Assembly (NCBI GenBank): GCA_002067325.1
Contig: MVQY01000170.1
Coordinates: forward strand, 1-14,375
Reading direction: 5' to 3'
Source: Methanobacterium sp. PtaU1.Bin097
Lineage (GTDB): Archaea; Methanobacteriota; Methanobacteria; Methanobacteriales; Methanobacteriaceae
Length of the DNA: 14,375 bases
The notes below the pieces were generated by a model. The model had not been told where the DNA came from. It ran no database searches and was given only the letters and a program-made list of their open reading frames with translations. Shown here piece by piece: positions 1 through 7,176 of the stretch. How positions within the stretch are numbered: position 1 is the stretch's first letter; the number at the start of each line of letters is the position of its first letter. A program made the translations under genes and the position numbers.

Positions 1-1073
1 TAGTACCATTTCCCGTTTACATACAGTTGGGCCCAAACGTGTCCGTAGGTTCCGCTTGCGAATCTGCAAGTTCCGTGCTGGTACCTGGCTGGTATTCCTG
101 CTGCTCTGGCGAGTGCCACCATCAGGTGTGAATTATCCACACAGTTAGCGCTCCTGGAGCTTAAAGCCCCCAGAGCACCCTTTTTAGTGTTGTAGTAGAA
201 TGAATAGGATATATGATCCCTCACCCAGTTGAAGATGGCCTGAGCCTTAGCGTAGGTCGTTGTTTTACCCTTGGTTATTGAAGCTGCCAGATTCTTGATG
301 GTTGAACTCGTTGACTGTGCATTGGCTGTAACTTTTAAATACTGTGATAGAGCACTGGTCGATGTTGAACTGCTGCCGCTTGACGAGGAACCGCTTCCTT
401 CCCCACTGGTTTTCCAACTAAATTTATTTATTGTTACGTAGTTTGGTAGCCTTTTGTTGGATTTCTGGAAATTCAATATTTTACTGTAGGTGTAGACCAG
501 GTCCTTGAAGCTTATTTTTCCAAGTGAAGTAGTGCCCGTGCTCGGTGCTTTACCATTGGAATCTATGTACGAGTTGATTAATTTAGCTAATTTTACATAT
601 GTTGCTTTGTTCAGATTACCGGATTTAAAAGTTCCCGTCCCTGTTGATGGGTTGTTAACAGTCTGAAGAGTTACTGACTTGGATGTTTTACTGTTAAGGT
701 TAATGGTATTGGTGGTCATCAACTTTAGAAACTGGGGCACGCTCATCTGTACAGAAGATATGGTGACGTAATTAGGCAATCTTTTATTTTTTTCAATAAA
801 AGTCTTGACACTGGAAGCTGCACTGTTTATCTGACTGCTGGTGAAGCTTTTTTGGGTAGTTGTCACTTTTTTGGTACTTGCTGTGGATCCAGCTGCTTGT
901 GGGGCTCCAGCCGCCTGTACGGAACTATTAACTGTATTTTTATCTACATTTTGACCAGTATTCTGGTCTGAAACATTGGTTGTTGTATTCGCTGTTGCAA
1001 AAACTGTGTTTGCACTCAAAGTTAGTGCTAATGCCAATAGCATTATCACTAAGGTTATCGATTTTCGCTTAAT
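1..1073 (-). CDS. Pseudomurein-binding, transglutaminase-like surface protein (partial, C-terminus off the window)
   Basis: Reading in from the right there is a basic n-region (KRKS), a hydrophobic stretch and a likely signal cleavage after VFA (about residue 26), so the protein is exported. A Thr/Ser/Gln-rich linker follows, then repeats of the pseudomurein-binding type: two good copies ending KRLPNYVTI (Leu at residues 99 and 209) and a degenerate one between them. A Gly/Ser linker leads to a transglutaminase-like domain with ANCVDNSHL (Cys311) and GHVWAQLYVNGKWY (His345). The third triad residue (Asp) would lie beyond the window. This layout, wall-binding repeats plus a Cys-His-Asp domain, is that of pseudomurein endoisopeptidases (family C71, PeiW/PeiP), so wall cleavage or remodelling is the inferred role. 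A non-hydrolytic surface role is possible. Start: no ATG, GTG or TTG precedes the n-region. I place it at ATT 1073-1071, seven bases after GGAGG (1085-1081). GTG 1049 would remove the basic residues. Confidence 0.85.
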   Translation of the reverse strand, partial: MKRKSITLVIMLLALALTLSANTVFATANTTTNVSDQNTGQNVDKNTVNSSVQAAGAPQAAGSTASTKKVTTTQKSFTSSQINSAASSVKTFIEKNKRLPNYVTISSVQMSVPQFLKLMTTNTINLNSKTSKSVTLQTVNNPSTGTGTFKSGNLNKATYVKLAKLINSYIDSNGKAPSTGTTSLGKISFKDLVYTYSKILNFQKSNKRLPNYVTINKFSWKTSGEGSGSSSSGSSSTSTSALSQYLKVTANAQSTSSTIKNLAASITKGKTTTYAKAQAIFNWVRDHISYSFYYNTKKGALGALSSRSANCVDNSHLMVALARAAGIPARYQHGTCRFASGTYGHVWAQLYVNGKWY

Positions 1074-1154
1074 TTTACCGCCTCCATGTCCAAAAAATTC
1101 AAAAAAGATATTTGAGACCTTTTTGGACCATATCCTCCTATCACTTAATGATCA

Positions 1155-1163
1155 CTTATAAAG
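1155..1163 (-). promoter_or_regulatory. TATA box, wall-protein gene
   Basis: CTTTATAAG on the minus strand. Its centre is near 1159, so transcription should begin near 1134. That gives a leader of about 60 nt that includes the GGAGG in front of the ATT codon. Confidence 0.45.
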
Positions 1164-1180
1164 GTTGTGGTCTAAAATTG

Positions 1181-1209
1181 AAAAAAAGCGAGTTCGAGAA
1201 CTCTTTTTT
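1181..1209. terminator. Palindromic hairpin flanked by A-run and T-run (bidirectional terminator-like)
   Basis: Stem GAGTT (1190-1194) pairs with AACTC (1199-1203) around loop CGAG. It is preceded by A7 (1181-1187) and followed by T6 (1204-1209), so both strands read as hairpin plus U-run. It lies between divergent genes, where a terminator is not expected. It may instead be an operator, or it may end an unrecognised short transcript. Confidence 0.35.
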
Positions 1210-1323
1210 AGTTTTAAAGTTTAATTAGAGTATTTTTTAATGTGATTAAAATTGATTCCTGTCTTCGAGACTTTATTTGAAGATTAAATACTGAAATAGG
1301 TCTTAAATAATAAATTAACACCG

Positions 1324-1380
1324 AAATTAATCTTTTCTGATTAAGAATAAATTATCCTATCGAGTTTAAAAGATTAATTT
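1324..1380. repeat. 13-bp perfect inverted repeat
   Basis: AAATTAATCTTTT (1324-1336) and its exact reverse complement AAAAGATTAATTT (1368-1380) are separated by 31 nt. The region is AT-rich, so chance is a real possibility. It could be a regulator site or a stem-loop in an upstream transcript. Confidence 0.35.
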
Positions 1381-1565
1381 TCATGTAAAGAGTTCAAATA
1401 TCTCCGTATATAATTATTTTTCTAAATAACATGATTATAGACTTTAAAGTGTTTAATACAGTACAATTATTATGTTCCCTGTTAAAAACCACTTTCTTAC
1501 TAACTTTTTATTAATATCTGTAGAAGTTTTATTAAATAGGTAGGATACATAATAAAAGTTATAAG

Positions 1566-1575
1566 GTTTAAAATA
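1566..1575 (+). promoter_or_regulatory. TATA box, zinc-ribbon gene (likely leaderless transcript)
   Basis: GTTTAAAATA is centred about 26 nt before the ATG at 1596, which places the transcription start at or next to the start codon. The bases before the ATG show no Shine-Dalgarno match, in agreement with a leaderless mRNA. Confidence 0.4.
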
Positions 1576-1595
1576 AAACAAATTATTGATTAAAA

Positions 1596-2018
1596 ATGGA
1601 ATGCCAAAAATGTGGGGGTTATATAAGGCGAAGAGACACTTTCTGTCCACATTGTGGTGCGAAACTCAACAGACCAAGATATAAACCTCAGCAGAAAAGT
1701 AGGAATTCTGAATATAAACCCTTGCAAGGAAGATATAAGAGGGGAGAATATCAGGATAGGGAAAAGGACTTCTACGACCAGTACATTGAAGATCAATACG
1801 TGGAAGATCAGTATCAAAAAAGACCAGCGCACCAAAAGCCAAGGAAAAAGAAGTACAGAGGCTACGATCTCAGCCAGTACTATCCTGATGAGGAAGAAAC
1901 AGAAAGTTCCAGCATGGGAATGACCCCAATTCTATTGATTCTAATTATAGCACTGCTCCTAGGTTTTATCATCGGTTTTATGATGTTTACCAGCGGTTCA
2001 TTACCTTCTGTGGGATAA
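1596..2018 (+). CDS. Zinc-ribbon protein with one C-terminal membrane helix
   Basis: 140 residues. The N-terminus is a zinc ribbon, CxxC at 3/6 and CxxC at 17/20 (CPHCGAK). Next comes a long, charged, Tyr- and Gln-rich linker with a short repeat (YIEDQYVEDQY near residue 65) and a basic patch (KPRKKKYRGY). A hydrophobic helix spans about residues 109-131, leaving a short tail. The shape suggests a C-terminally anchored membrane protein with the zinc ribbon in the cytoplasm. Many archaeal proteins share this N-terminal ribbon and their functions are mostly unknown, so I assign none. It converges on the marker 16 gene, whose stop lies 28 nt away. The intergenic T-rich stretch at 2025-2035 may end its transcript. 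Confidence 0.85.
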   Translation: MECQKCGGYIRRRDTFCPHCGAKLNRPRYKPQQKSRNSEYKPLQGRYKRGEYQDREKDFYDQYIEDQYVEDQYQKRPAHQKPRKKKYRGYDLSQYYPDEEETESSSMGMTPILLILIIALLLGFIIGFMMFTSGSLPSVG

Positions 2019-2046
2019 AGATTATTATTTTTCACCTAACCAATTA

Positions 2047-3309
2047 TCAGCATTCACCTAAATCGAAACTACCATCTGTAACTCTTTTTTTAAGGTCCTC
2101 TGCCAGTTTCCGGGCTCTGATTATATCGGACTGACGGCAGACCATGGGTACTTCCACCACCCTATCATCCACACTGAACTTGATTTTACCCCTCTTCATC
2201 TGGAAGGCACCGTGGGGACAGGAATAATCACACATCCCACAACCAAAACAGATTTCCTCATTTAGGTTTCCTTTATATGCGCCTGTAGGGCATCTTTCAC
2301 GGACCAAACATAATTCGCAGTTCTGGCATCCTTCCGGATAATAAACAGGCCTTTCTGTAATATTCTCCCAGACAGAGGCATAATCAGTAAATCCCAGAAC
2401 CTGATGCCTACCACGTATATCAGCAACTGGTAATTTGATGTCCTTGTTGGTGATGAAAGTATCCTTAAGAATATCCTCATTGAGGATGGGTATGGCAGCG
2501 GCCACACTGTTAAAGACCTCCGGACCGGCGGCAGTTTTAAAACCACCCACATATAAAGGGTCCATCTGGTGCATATCCGCCGATATCATCAGGTTAGGCT
2601 TTTCATCCGAGCTCCTGGTGCCCTGACCCAGTACCATCCCCTCAGAACCAGAAAGAAGCACCTTAGCCCCTCCCTTTATGATCCTCATATGGGGATCATT
2701 CTGCAAGGGGTTTAGTTCACCACATCCAGAGAAGGACAATCCCTTAAAGGGCCCTTCCATATTCGCCGCGTTGAAGATGGAGGCCACTGATTCCAGGGAA
2801 GGATTAACGAAGGCGGTGTAGTTTTTAAATGCCAATCGGGTACCAATCATCTGTGCAGTGCCCATATCATCCATGGTTACGGTTGTTTTTATTTTATCCC
2901 CGCTTATGGATTCCACTTCAACTTCAACTTCATTCCCCTTAATTATATCCTGAAACAGGAATCCTCCCCCGTAATCATCATGATAGATGCTGTGACTGGT
3001 CCCGTAAACTATCAAATCCACGGATCCCAGCCATTCATTGGGGCAGGGCCCTGGAAATCCAGGTACTCCATTTAATAAAATTTCATTTGCCTTTTTAAAT
3101 GAACCAGGTTCACCTACTTTGATATGGAAAATAGCGGCTGTACCGGACATTATTCCACATGTACCGGTGGTTACAACGTCGACATCGTTGAATTCAGGTT
3201 CCTCACCTTTACTAACCAGATCGCTAACTTCCTCTGCGGTGAGTACCGCTGCTTCCCCACTAGCTATCTTCTGTTTTATCTCCTGTAGAGTTCTGCTTTT
3301 CATGGTCAT
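2047..3309 (-). CDS. Methanogenesis marker 16 metalloprotein (COG1900/DUF39 domain plus ferredoxin domain)
   Basis: 420 residues. Residues about 10-315 match the COG1900/DUF39 family, with conserved-looking Cys51 (TTGTCGIMSGTAA), Cys89 (GPCPNEW) and Cys196 (SGCGELNP). The C-terminus carries two 4Fe-4S motifs: Cys328/331/334/340, where the last gap is five rather than the usual three, and Cys354/357/360/364. COG1900 proteins in Methanosarcina (MA1821) work with a separate ferredoxin partner to make homocysteine from aspartate semialdehyde through a persulfide. The fused form here is the methanogen-only marker 16 type, whose exact reaction is not settled as far as I know. Sulfur transfer driven by the fused clusters is an inference. 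Starts at ATG 3309 or ATG 3303 are both possible, and neither has a strong SD. It is last in a same-strand run with alaS and the TPR gene. Confidence 0.85.
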   Translation of the reverse strand: MTMKSRTLQEIKQKIASGEAAVLTAEEVSDLVSKGEEPEFNDVDVVTTGTCGIMSGTAAIFHIKVGEPGSFKKANEILLNGVPGFPGPCPNEWLGSVDLIVYGTSHSIYHDDYGGGFLFQDIIKGNEVEVEVESISGDKIKTTVTMDDMGTAQMIGTRLAFKNYTAFVNPSLESVASIFNAANMEGPFKGLSFSGCGELNPLQNDPHMRIIKGGAKVLLSGSEGMVLGQGTRSSDEKPNLMISADMHQMDPLYVGGFKTAAGPEVFNSVAAAIPILNEDILKDTFITNKDIKLPVADIRGRHQVLGFTDYASVWENITERPVYYPEGCQNCELCLVRERCPTGAYKGNLNEEICFGCGMCDYSCPHGAFQMKRGKIKFSVDDRVVEVPMVCRQSDIIRARKLAEDLKKRVTDGSFDLGEC

Positions 3310-3382
3310 TACTCTTTGATCCTGATGGGATTTAGTTAAATCAATCTTAATTGGGTTTGGATTAAAATCAAGTTTTTTAGTA

Positions 3383-3733
3383 TTAGATCAATTTTTGGTT
3401 GGATTTATCGGATTCTTTTTCCTTAACCCGGTTTAATAATTCCTGGTTTTCTTCCATTAACTTTTTAAGGAGTAAATCTTTAATTTCCAGGGATTCACTA
3501 TCGGCGGGGTCAATTTCAATTGCCCTGTCCAGGCTCTGCAGCGCATCATAGGGTTTGTCCAGGAGGGAAAAGGCGGTGGCCATACCCTTCCAGGCTTCCA
3601 CATTCTGCGGGTCGCTGTGGGTTATCGTCTCATATGCTTCCAGGGCAACCAGGTAGTTGCCTTCCTTAAATGAATTGTCACCCACTTTCTTCCAGTAGGC
3701 TATTTCTTCCTTTATGGATTCTTGTTGAGTCAT
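3383..3733 (-). CDS. Small tetratricopeptide-repeat (TPR) protein
   Basis: 116 residues, soluble, with no signal or membrane segment. Two TPR units are readable: one through WKKVGDNSFKEGNYLVALEAYE and the next through AWKGMATAFSLLDKPYDALQSLDRAIEIDP. A charged helix (KDLLLKKLMEENQELLNRVKEKE) closes the protein and may be a capping helix or short coiled coil. TPRs bind other proteins, and the partner is unknown. The start is ATG 3733: GGTGA sits exactly five bases before it, as for rplP0 and rpl12. A GTG nine bases upstream lies inside that ribosome site. It sits 34 nt after alaS and is probably co-transcribed with it. Confidence 0.8.
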   Translation of the reverse strand: MTQQESIKEEIAYWKKVGDNSFKEGNYLVALEAYETITHSDPQNVEAWKGMATAFSLLDKPYDALQSLDRAIEIDPADSESLEIKDLLLKKLMEENQELLNRVKEKESDKSNQKLI

Positions 3734-3767
3734 ATTAATCACCGTGAATATACTGTAAATTACGATA

Positions 3768-6467
3768 TTATCCTATATTTTTCAGGTAGTTGGAAGTTGC
3801 ATCCAGTGCTTCGGCTATTTTAGTCGTGTCGCGTCCTGCTCCCTGGGCCAGGTTTGGTTTACCTCCCCCACCGCCGCCCATTATATTTGCAGCTTCTTTG
3901 ATGACTTCATTGATTTTAACGCCCTTTTCCAGGGCTTTTGATGATGCTCCGCCGGCGATTTTACCTTCACCGTTTATGATAACCACCACATCGGCTTTAC
4001 CAGTTTCAGTGAGGTTTGAGGCGATCTTCACCAGTTCCCCCATATCTGCTTCTATCTGCCTGTTGAGTATTATTAAATCTCCAACGGTCTCTGTCTGGCT
4101 GGTGATGCCCTCAATCTTTAGTGATGCAATTTCATTTTTCAACCGGTCTATTTCATTTTTAAAGGCCTTCCATTCGGTGAAGAACCTTTCACAGGTCTGG
4201 GGGAGCTGCTCAGCATCTACCTTAAAAACACCGGAGCTTTCCTTCAGGAGATGGTCGTTGTTTTGCACGGCTTTTATGGCCGATTCGCCGGCTGAAAATT
4301 CTATCCTCTCCACTCCGTCCTGGATTCTCTCGGTCCGAATGATCTTGATTAAACCAATATCACCGGTCTGGTTGCAGTGGGTTCCTCCGCAGGCCTGGAC
4401 ATCTATCCCTTCTATTTCAACGGTCCTGATATTCATCCCAGGCACTACTCCTCCCTGGTATAGTATGAAGCCGTATTTTTTCTCGGCCATGGTTCTCTCC
4501 AGCCAGAAGGTGTTCACGTTGATGTTGTCCATCACCAGCTTGTTGGCCACTAGTTCGATTTCCTCAAGTTCGGTGGGTGTGATCCTCTTGTAGTGTGAGA
4601 TGTCGATCCTGGATTTTTCCACACCCTTCTGGGCTCCGGCCTGCCAGATATGGTCGCCCAGTACTTTCCTGGCCGCGGCAACTATCAGGTGGGTGGCGGT
4701 GTGGTTCTGGGTTAAAATCTTCCTACGGGAGGGGTCCACGTGACCTTTGATGATCTGGCCCTGGTAGGGGTGTACTTTCTGGATATCCTCTTCACTAACC
4801 CGGTGGAGGATTATGTCATCCACTTTTTCTGCGTGGAGGACCTCCACTTTTTCTCCACGTATATCCAGGGATCCTATATCGGATGGTTGGCCCCCTCCTT
4901 CTGGATAGAATAGCGTCCCATCTAATATAACGTTGTCATTATAGGTTCCAATTACGTGGGCTTCAAACTCATAATTTGAAAGGTCATCATAAAATAACAG
5001 TTCTGTGGTGGGATAGTCCAGCTCAATTGCTACTTTTTCTTCAGGTATCTCCTCGGAGTGTTCTGAAGCCACCAGAGTATAGAAGTTATCCGGGATATTT
5101 GCATCGAAGTTTTCCTCTTTAGCTATTTCATCTACAGATTCCGGGGGGATGCCGTGGGAGTCATAGAGCATTATAAGGGATTCCAGGGGTATTTTATCTT
5201 CCCCATCGTTTTTAAGATAGTTAATAGTCTTTTTAACCAGTTTTTTACCTTTACTAACTGTTTTGTAGTACCGTTTTTCTTCCAGGTTGATTATATCGTT
5301 TATATGTTCCTGGTGCTGTTTTATCTCCGGGTAGCTCTTTTTCAGGTAGTCCAGCTGTAATCTCATTATATCCTCCAGGGACTCCTCCAGCTGGAGCTCC
5401 TTCATGAAGCGGATGGTTCTCCTTAAAATTAAACGGGCCAGGTATCCGTCTTTAACGTTGGAGGGTACCACTCCGTCTGCCAGCATGAAGGCCAGGCAGC
5501 GGGTGTGATCAGCTATTATATAGACTGATTCCACTGGTTTCGTTACCTTCACCAGTTCCTCTACTGGTATCTCTAATTTTTCGGCCACCCTGTTTCGCAG
5601 TGCTTTCAGATCGGCTATGTCTTCGATGTCCATCATCCCGGCCACCCGGGCGTTTTCTGCCAGGATCTCTTCATCAACCTTCACATCGCCCATTCCCTTT
5701 AGTTGATCTACTACAGGTCCGAAAGCTGATTCGTAAGCGGTGGCTGTTCCCTGGCTTATCCAGGCGAATCTTTCCAGGCCGTAGCCGGTGTCCACGATTT
5801 TAAGGGGTATGTCCTTTAGTCCCTGGGGTGTGGTGCGGTATTTTATAAATACCAGTGTGGCCAGTTCCACTCCCCGGACACATATCTCGTAGCAGGGGCC
5901 GGCGTTTCCTCCGCCTTCCCACCATGATTCTATGAATGTGATCTCCTCGGGGTTGATGCCGATGTGCTTGATGAAGTCGTGGCAGTACTTGATGGTTTCA
6001 TCTTCCCAGTAGATATGATTTTTATCTGAGTTGAAGGCGTGGTGTCCTCCCATGGTGAAGCAGGTCATGTGCCTGCCAGTACGGCCGACGTTGTCCACAT
6101 CGTTGAGTCTTATGGATGGCTGGGCAACAACCAGTGGATTAGCTGGGGGTTCCACCATACCAGAGGTGACCCATGGTTGGAAGTCGTAGATGGAAGCTCC
6201 CACTAGAAATACATCATCCCTCCACCTTTTGGCTAGGACTGGGTACCTTTCAATAGGGGTGTGGTCGTGTTCACTGAAAAAATCCAGGAAAGTCTTTTGG
6301 ATGGAGTGCAGGTCATACTTTTTCCGGGTTGCGGGGTTACCGATAAACCCGTATTCATCGCAGGGTGCGTCTCCACAGGTTTGTCTGTCGATTGCAGTCC
6401 AGAAATCCTTACCACAGGTTATGCAGGTTTTTTTAGTGTATCCTAGTTTTTTGAATTGTTCAGACAT
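3768..6467 (-). CDS. alaS: Alanyl-tRNA synthetase, archaeal type
   Basis: 899 residues from ATG 6467, full length for the archaeal form. It charges tRNA-Ala and clears mischarged Ser or Gly. Near the N-terminus a Cys cluster (15, 18, 31, 36) forms the extra zinc-binding module of archaeal AlaRS. The class II aminoacylation core follows (FLVGASIYDFQPWVTSG near 87-103; RLNDVDNVGRTGRHMTCFTMGG near 120-141). The editing domain has HTATH (His589, His593) and CGGTHC (Cys693, His697, Cys698), which bind zinc. A DHHA1-type C-terminal domain ends with a six-glycine run (864-869) and KPNLAQGAG. The start choice rests on GATGA placed five bases before ATG 6467. ATG 6476, three codons earlier, lies in that site. 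It is the first gene of the run alaS, TPR, marker 16. Confidence 0.97.
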   Translation of the reverse strand: MSEQFKKLGYTKKTCITCGKDFWTAIDRQTCGDAPCDEYGFIGNPATRKKYDLHSIQKTFLDFFSEHDHTPIERYPVLAKRWRDDVFLVGASIYDFQPWVTSGMVEPPANPLVVAQPSIRLNDVDNVGRTGRHMTCFTMGGHHAFNSDKNHIYWEDETIKYCHDFIKHIGINPEEITFIESWWEGGGNAGPCYEICVRGVELATLVFIKYRTTPQGLKDIPLKIVDTGYGLERFAWISQGTATAYESAFGPVVDQLKGMGDVKVDEEILAENARVAGMMDIEDIADLKALRNRVAEKLEIPVEELVKVTKPVESVYIIADHTRCLAFMLADGVVPSNVKDGYLARLILRRTIRFMKELQLEESLEDIMRLQLDYLKKSYPEIKQHQEHINDIINLEEKRYYKTVSKGKKLVKKTINYLKNDGEDKIPLESLIMLYDSHGIPPESVDEIAKEENFDANIPDNFYTLVASEHSEEIPEEKVAIELDYPTTELLFYDDLSNYEFEAHVIGTYNDNVILDGTLFYPEGGGQPSDIGSLDIRGEKVEVLHAEKVDDIILHRVSEEDIQKVHPYQGQIIKGHVDPSRRKILTQNHTATHLIVAAARKVLGDHIWQAGAQKGVEKSRIDISHYKRITPTELEEIELVANKLVMDNINVNTFWLERTMAEKKYGFILYQGGVVPGMNIRTVEIEGIDVQACGGTHCNQTGDIGLIKIIRTERIQDGVERIEFSAGESAIKAVQNNDHLLKESSGVFKVDAEQLPQTCERFFTEWKAFKNEIDRLKNEIASLKIEGITSQTETVGDLIILNRQIEADMGELVKIASNLTETGKADVVVIINGEGKIAGGASSKALEKGVKINEVIKEAANIMGGGGGGKPNLAQGAGRDTTKIAEALDATSNYLKNIG

Positions 6468-6787
6468 AATGATCATCGGATATTTTTGGTAAAAAAATTA
6501 GTTTCGATAGAGTTTGTTTTAGATTTCTATTTACTTCTATATTTTGTTTCATCATTTGAAATATTGTTTTAGAAATATTTATGGATATTTTGAATTTTTC
6601 GGGTAGAATATATATAGTTGTATTGATTATTTTTCAGATACCCTTAAACAACACAAAAGTATTATAAAATCCCAGACTTGTTTTCTCAGGCATCTTACTA
6701 ATCTAAATCTTTAAATATCGTTTCAAACATAATAACATTTGCAAGAGTCTTTTAATAATAATTGTTTTTAAGACTGGTGGTAGAAAA
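6468..6787. other. AT-rich divergent region between alaS and the 62-residue gene
   Basis: About 320 nt with no gene or RNA recognised. It should hold the alaS promoter. Minus-strand candidates are TATATATA near 6608-6616 and ATAAATATT near 6572-6580, and I cannot choose between them. On the plus strand a clean TATA box (6710-6718) serves the small gene. Confidence 0.5.
6710..6718 (+). promoter_or_regulatory. TATA box, 62-residue gene
   Basis: TTTAAATAT matches the archaeal consensus. The predicted transcription start is near 6739, giving a leader of about 50 nt that includes the GGTGG ribosome site at 6776-6780. A second weaker box (TTTTAATAATA, about 6750) would cut that ribosome site close. 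Confidence 0.5.
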
Positions 6788-6976
6788 ATGGATGACAGCA
6801 ATAATAATTCTAAATCTCTATTGAAAAAGGCATATAATTGTAAAAGTACTGAGTTTGAATCAATGCTTGAAAAAATAGATGATGAACTTCGAAAAAACAA
6901 AGACGATCAGGATGCACTCACTGCTAAATTAGTCTTAACCAGTAAAATGGCTGTAAAAAGAATTGATTCAAAATAG
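6788..6976 (+). CDS. Small helical protein of unknown function
   Basis: 62 residues, highly charged, predicted mainly helical, with an Asp/Ser/Asn-rich start (MDDSNNNSKS) and one Cys (residue 18). The span ESMLEKIDDELRKNKDDQDALTAKL could form an amphipathic or coiled-coil helix. No signal peptide, membrane segment or known motif is seen, and I do not recognise the family. The gene is well supported despite its size: a consensus TATA box upstream, GGTGG seven bases before the ATG, and a hairpin plus T9 tract right after the stop. It is transcribed alone, between alaS and the ribosomal operon, on the strand opposite both. Confidence 0.75.
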   Translation: MDDSNNNSKSLLKKAYNCKSTEFESMLEKIDDELRKNKDDQDALTAKLVLTSKMAVKRIDSK

Positions 6977-6985
6977 TTAATAGGA

Positions 6986-7026
6986 AATTAATTAAGGGAC
7001 TTAATTAATTGACTAAATTTTTTTTT
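6986..7026 (+). terminator. Hairpin plus T9 tract after the 62-residue gene
   Basis: A perfect 11-bp stem, AATTAATTAAG (6986-6996) and CTTAATTAATT (7000-7010), encloses a GGA loop. It is followed by a run of nine T (7018-7026). It lies 10 nt after the stop codon. The T-tract alone should suffice in archaea, so the strong hairpin is notable. Confidence 0.65.
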
Positions 7027-7139
7027 AAATTAAATTTTATATAAAATACTCTTTTTTGTAATTAAAAGAAAATCATACTGTTTTTTTTAATAAAAATAGT
7101 TTAAAAAAATTATGAAGATCGTTTAAAGAAATAGGAAAA

Positions 7140-7176
7140 TCGTTAATAAAGAAAAATTGAAATTAGAAAAAGAAAA
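7140..7176 (-). terminator. T-rich tract after rpl12
   Basis: Directly after the rpl12 stop the minus strand reads as a run of short T-blocks (TTTTC, TTTTTC, AATTTTTC). This is typical of archaeal intrinsic termination and has no clear hairpin. More T-runs follow as far as about 7100. Confidence 0.45.

Larger units (their letters stand above)
1074..1595. other. AT-rich divergent intergenic region, no gene seen
   Basis: About 520 nt between the minus-strand wall gene and the plus-strand zinc-ribbon gene. It holds a TATA box for each, a palindromic hairpin flanked by A7 and T6 (1181-1209), a short GTCT-TCG-AGAC dyad at 1261-1271, and a perfect 13-bp inverted repeat (1324-1336 with 1368-1380). 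Open frames here are short, lack good ribosome binding sites and have no recognisable protein character. No tRNA-like fold was seen. Confidence 0.6.

Noticed and set aside
1099..1131. Short upstream frame (10 codons) with GGAGG
   Set aside because: The ribosome site is only two bases from the ATG, and the predicted transcription start (about 1134) falls at this point. I keep it only as an alternative in the start-codon finding.
1654..1923. 89-codon frame overlapping the zinc-ribbon gene
   Set aside because: Out-of-frame copy inside a gene with clear CxxC motifs and a membrane helix. Its Lys/Thr/Ser-rich product has no motif.
3790..4593. 267-codon open frame on the plus strand
   Set aside because: It lies wholly antisense to alaS, has low-complexity Pro/Ser-rich translation and no ribosome site. 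It is a shadow of the alaS codons.
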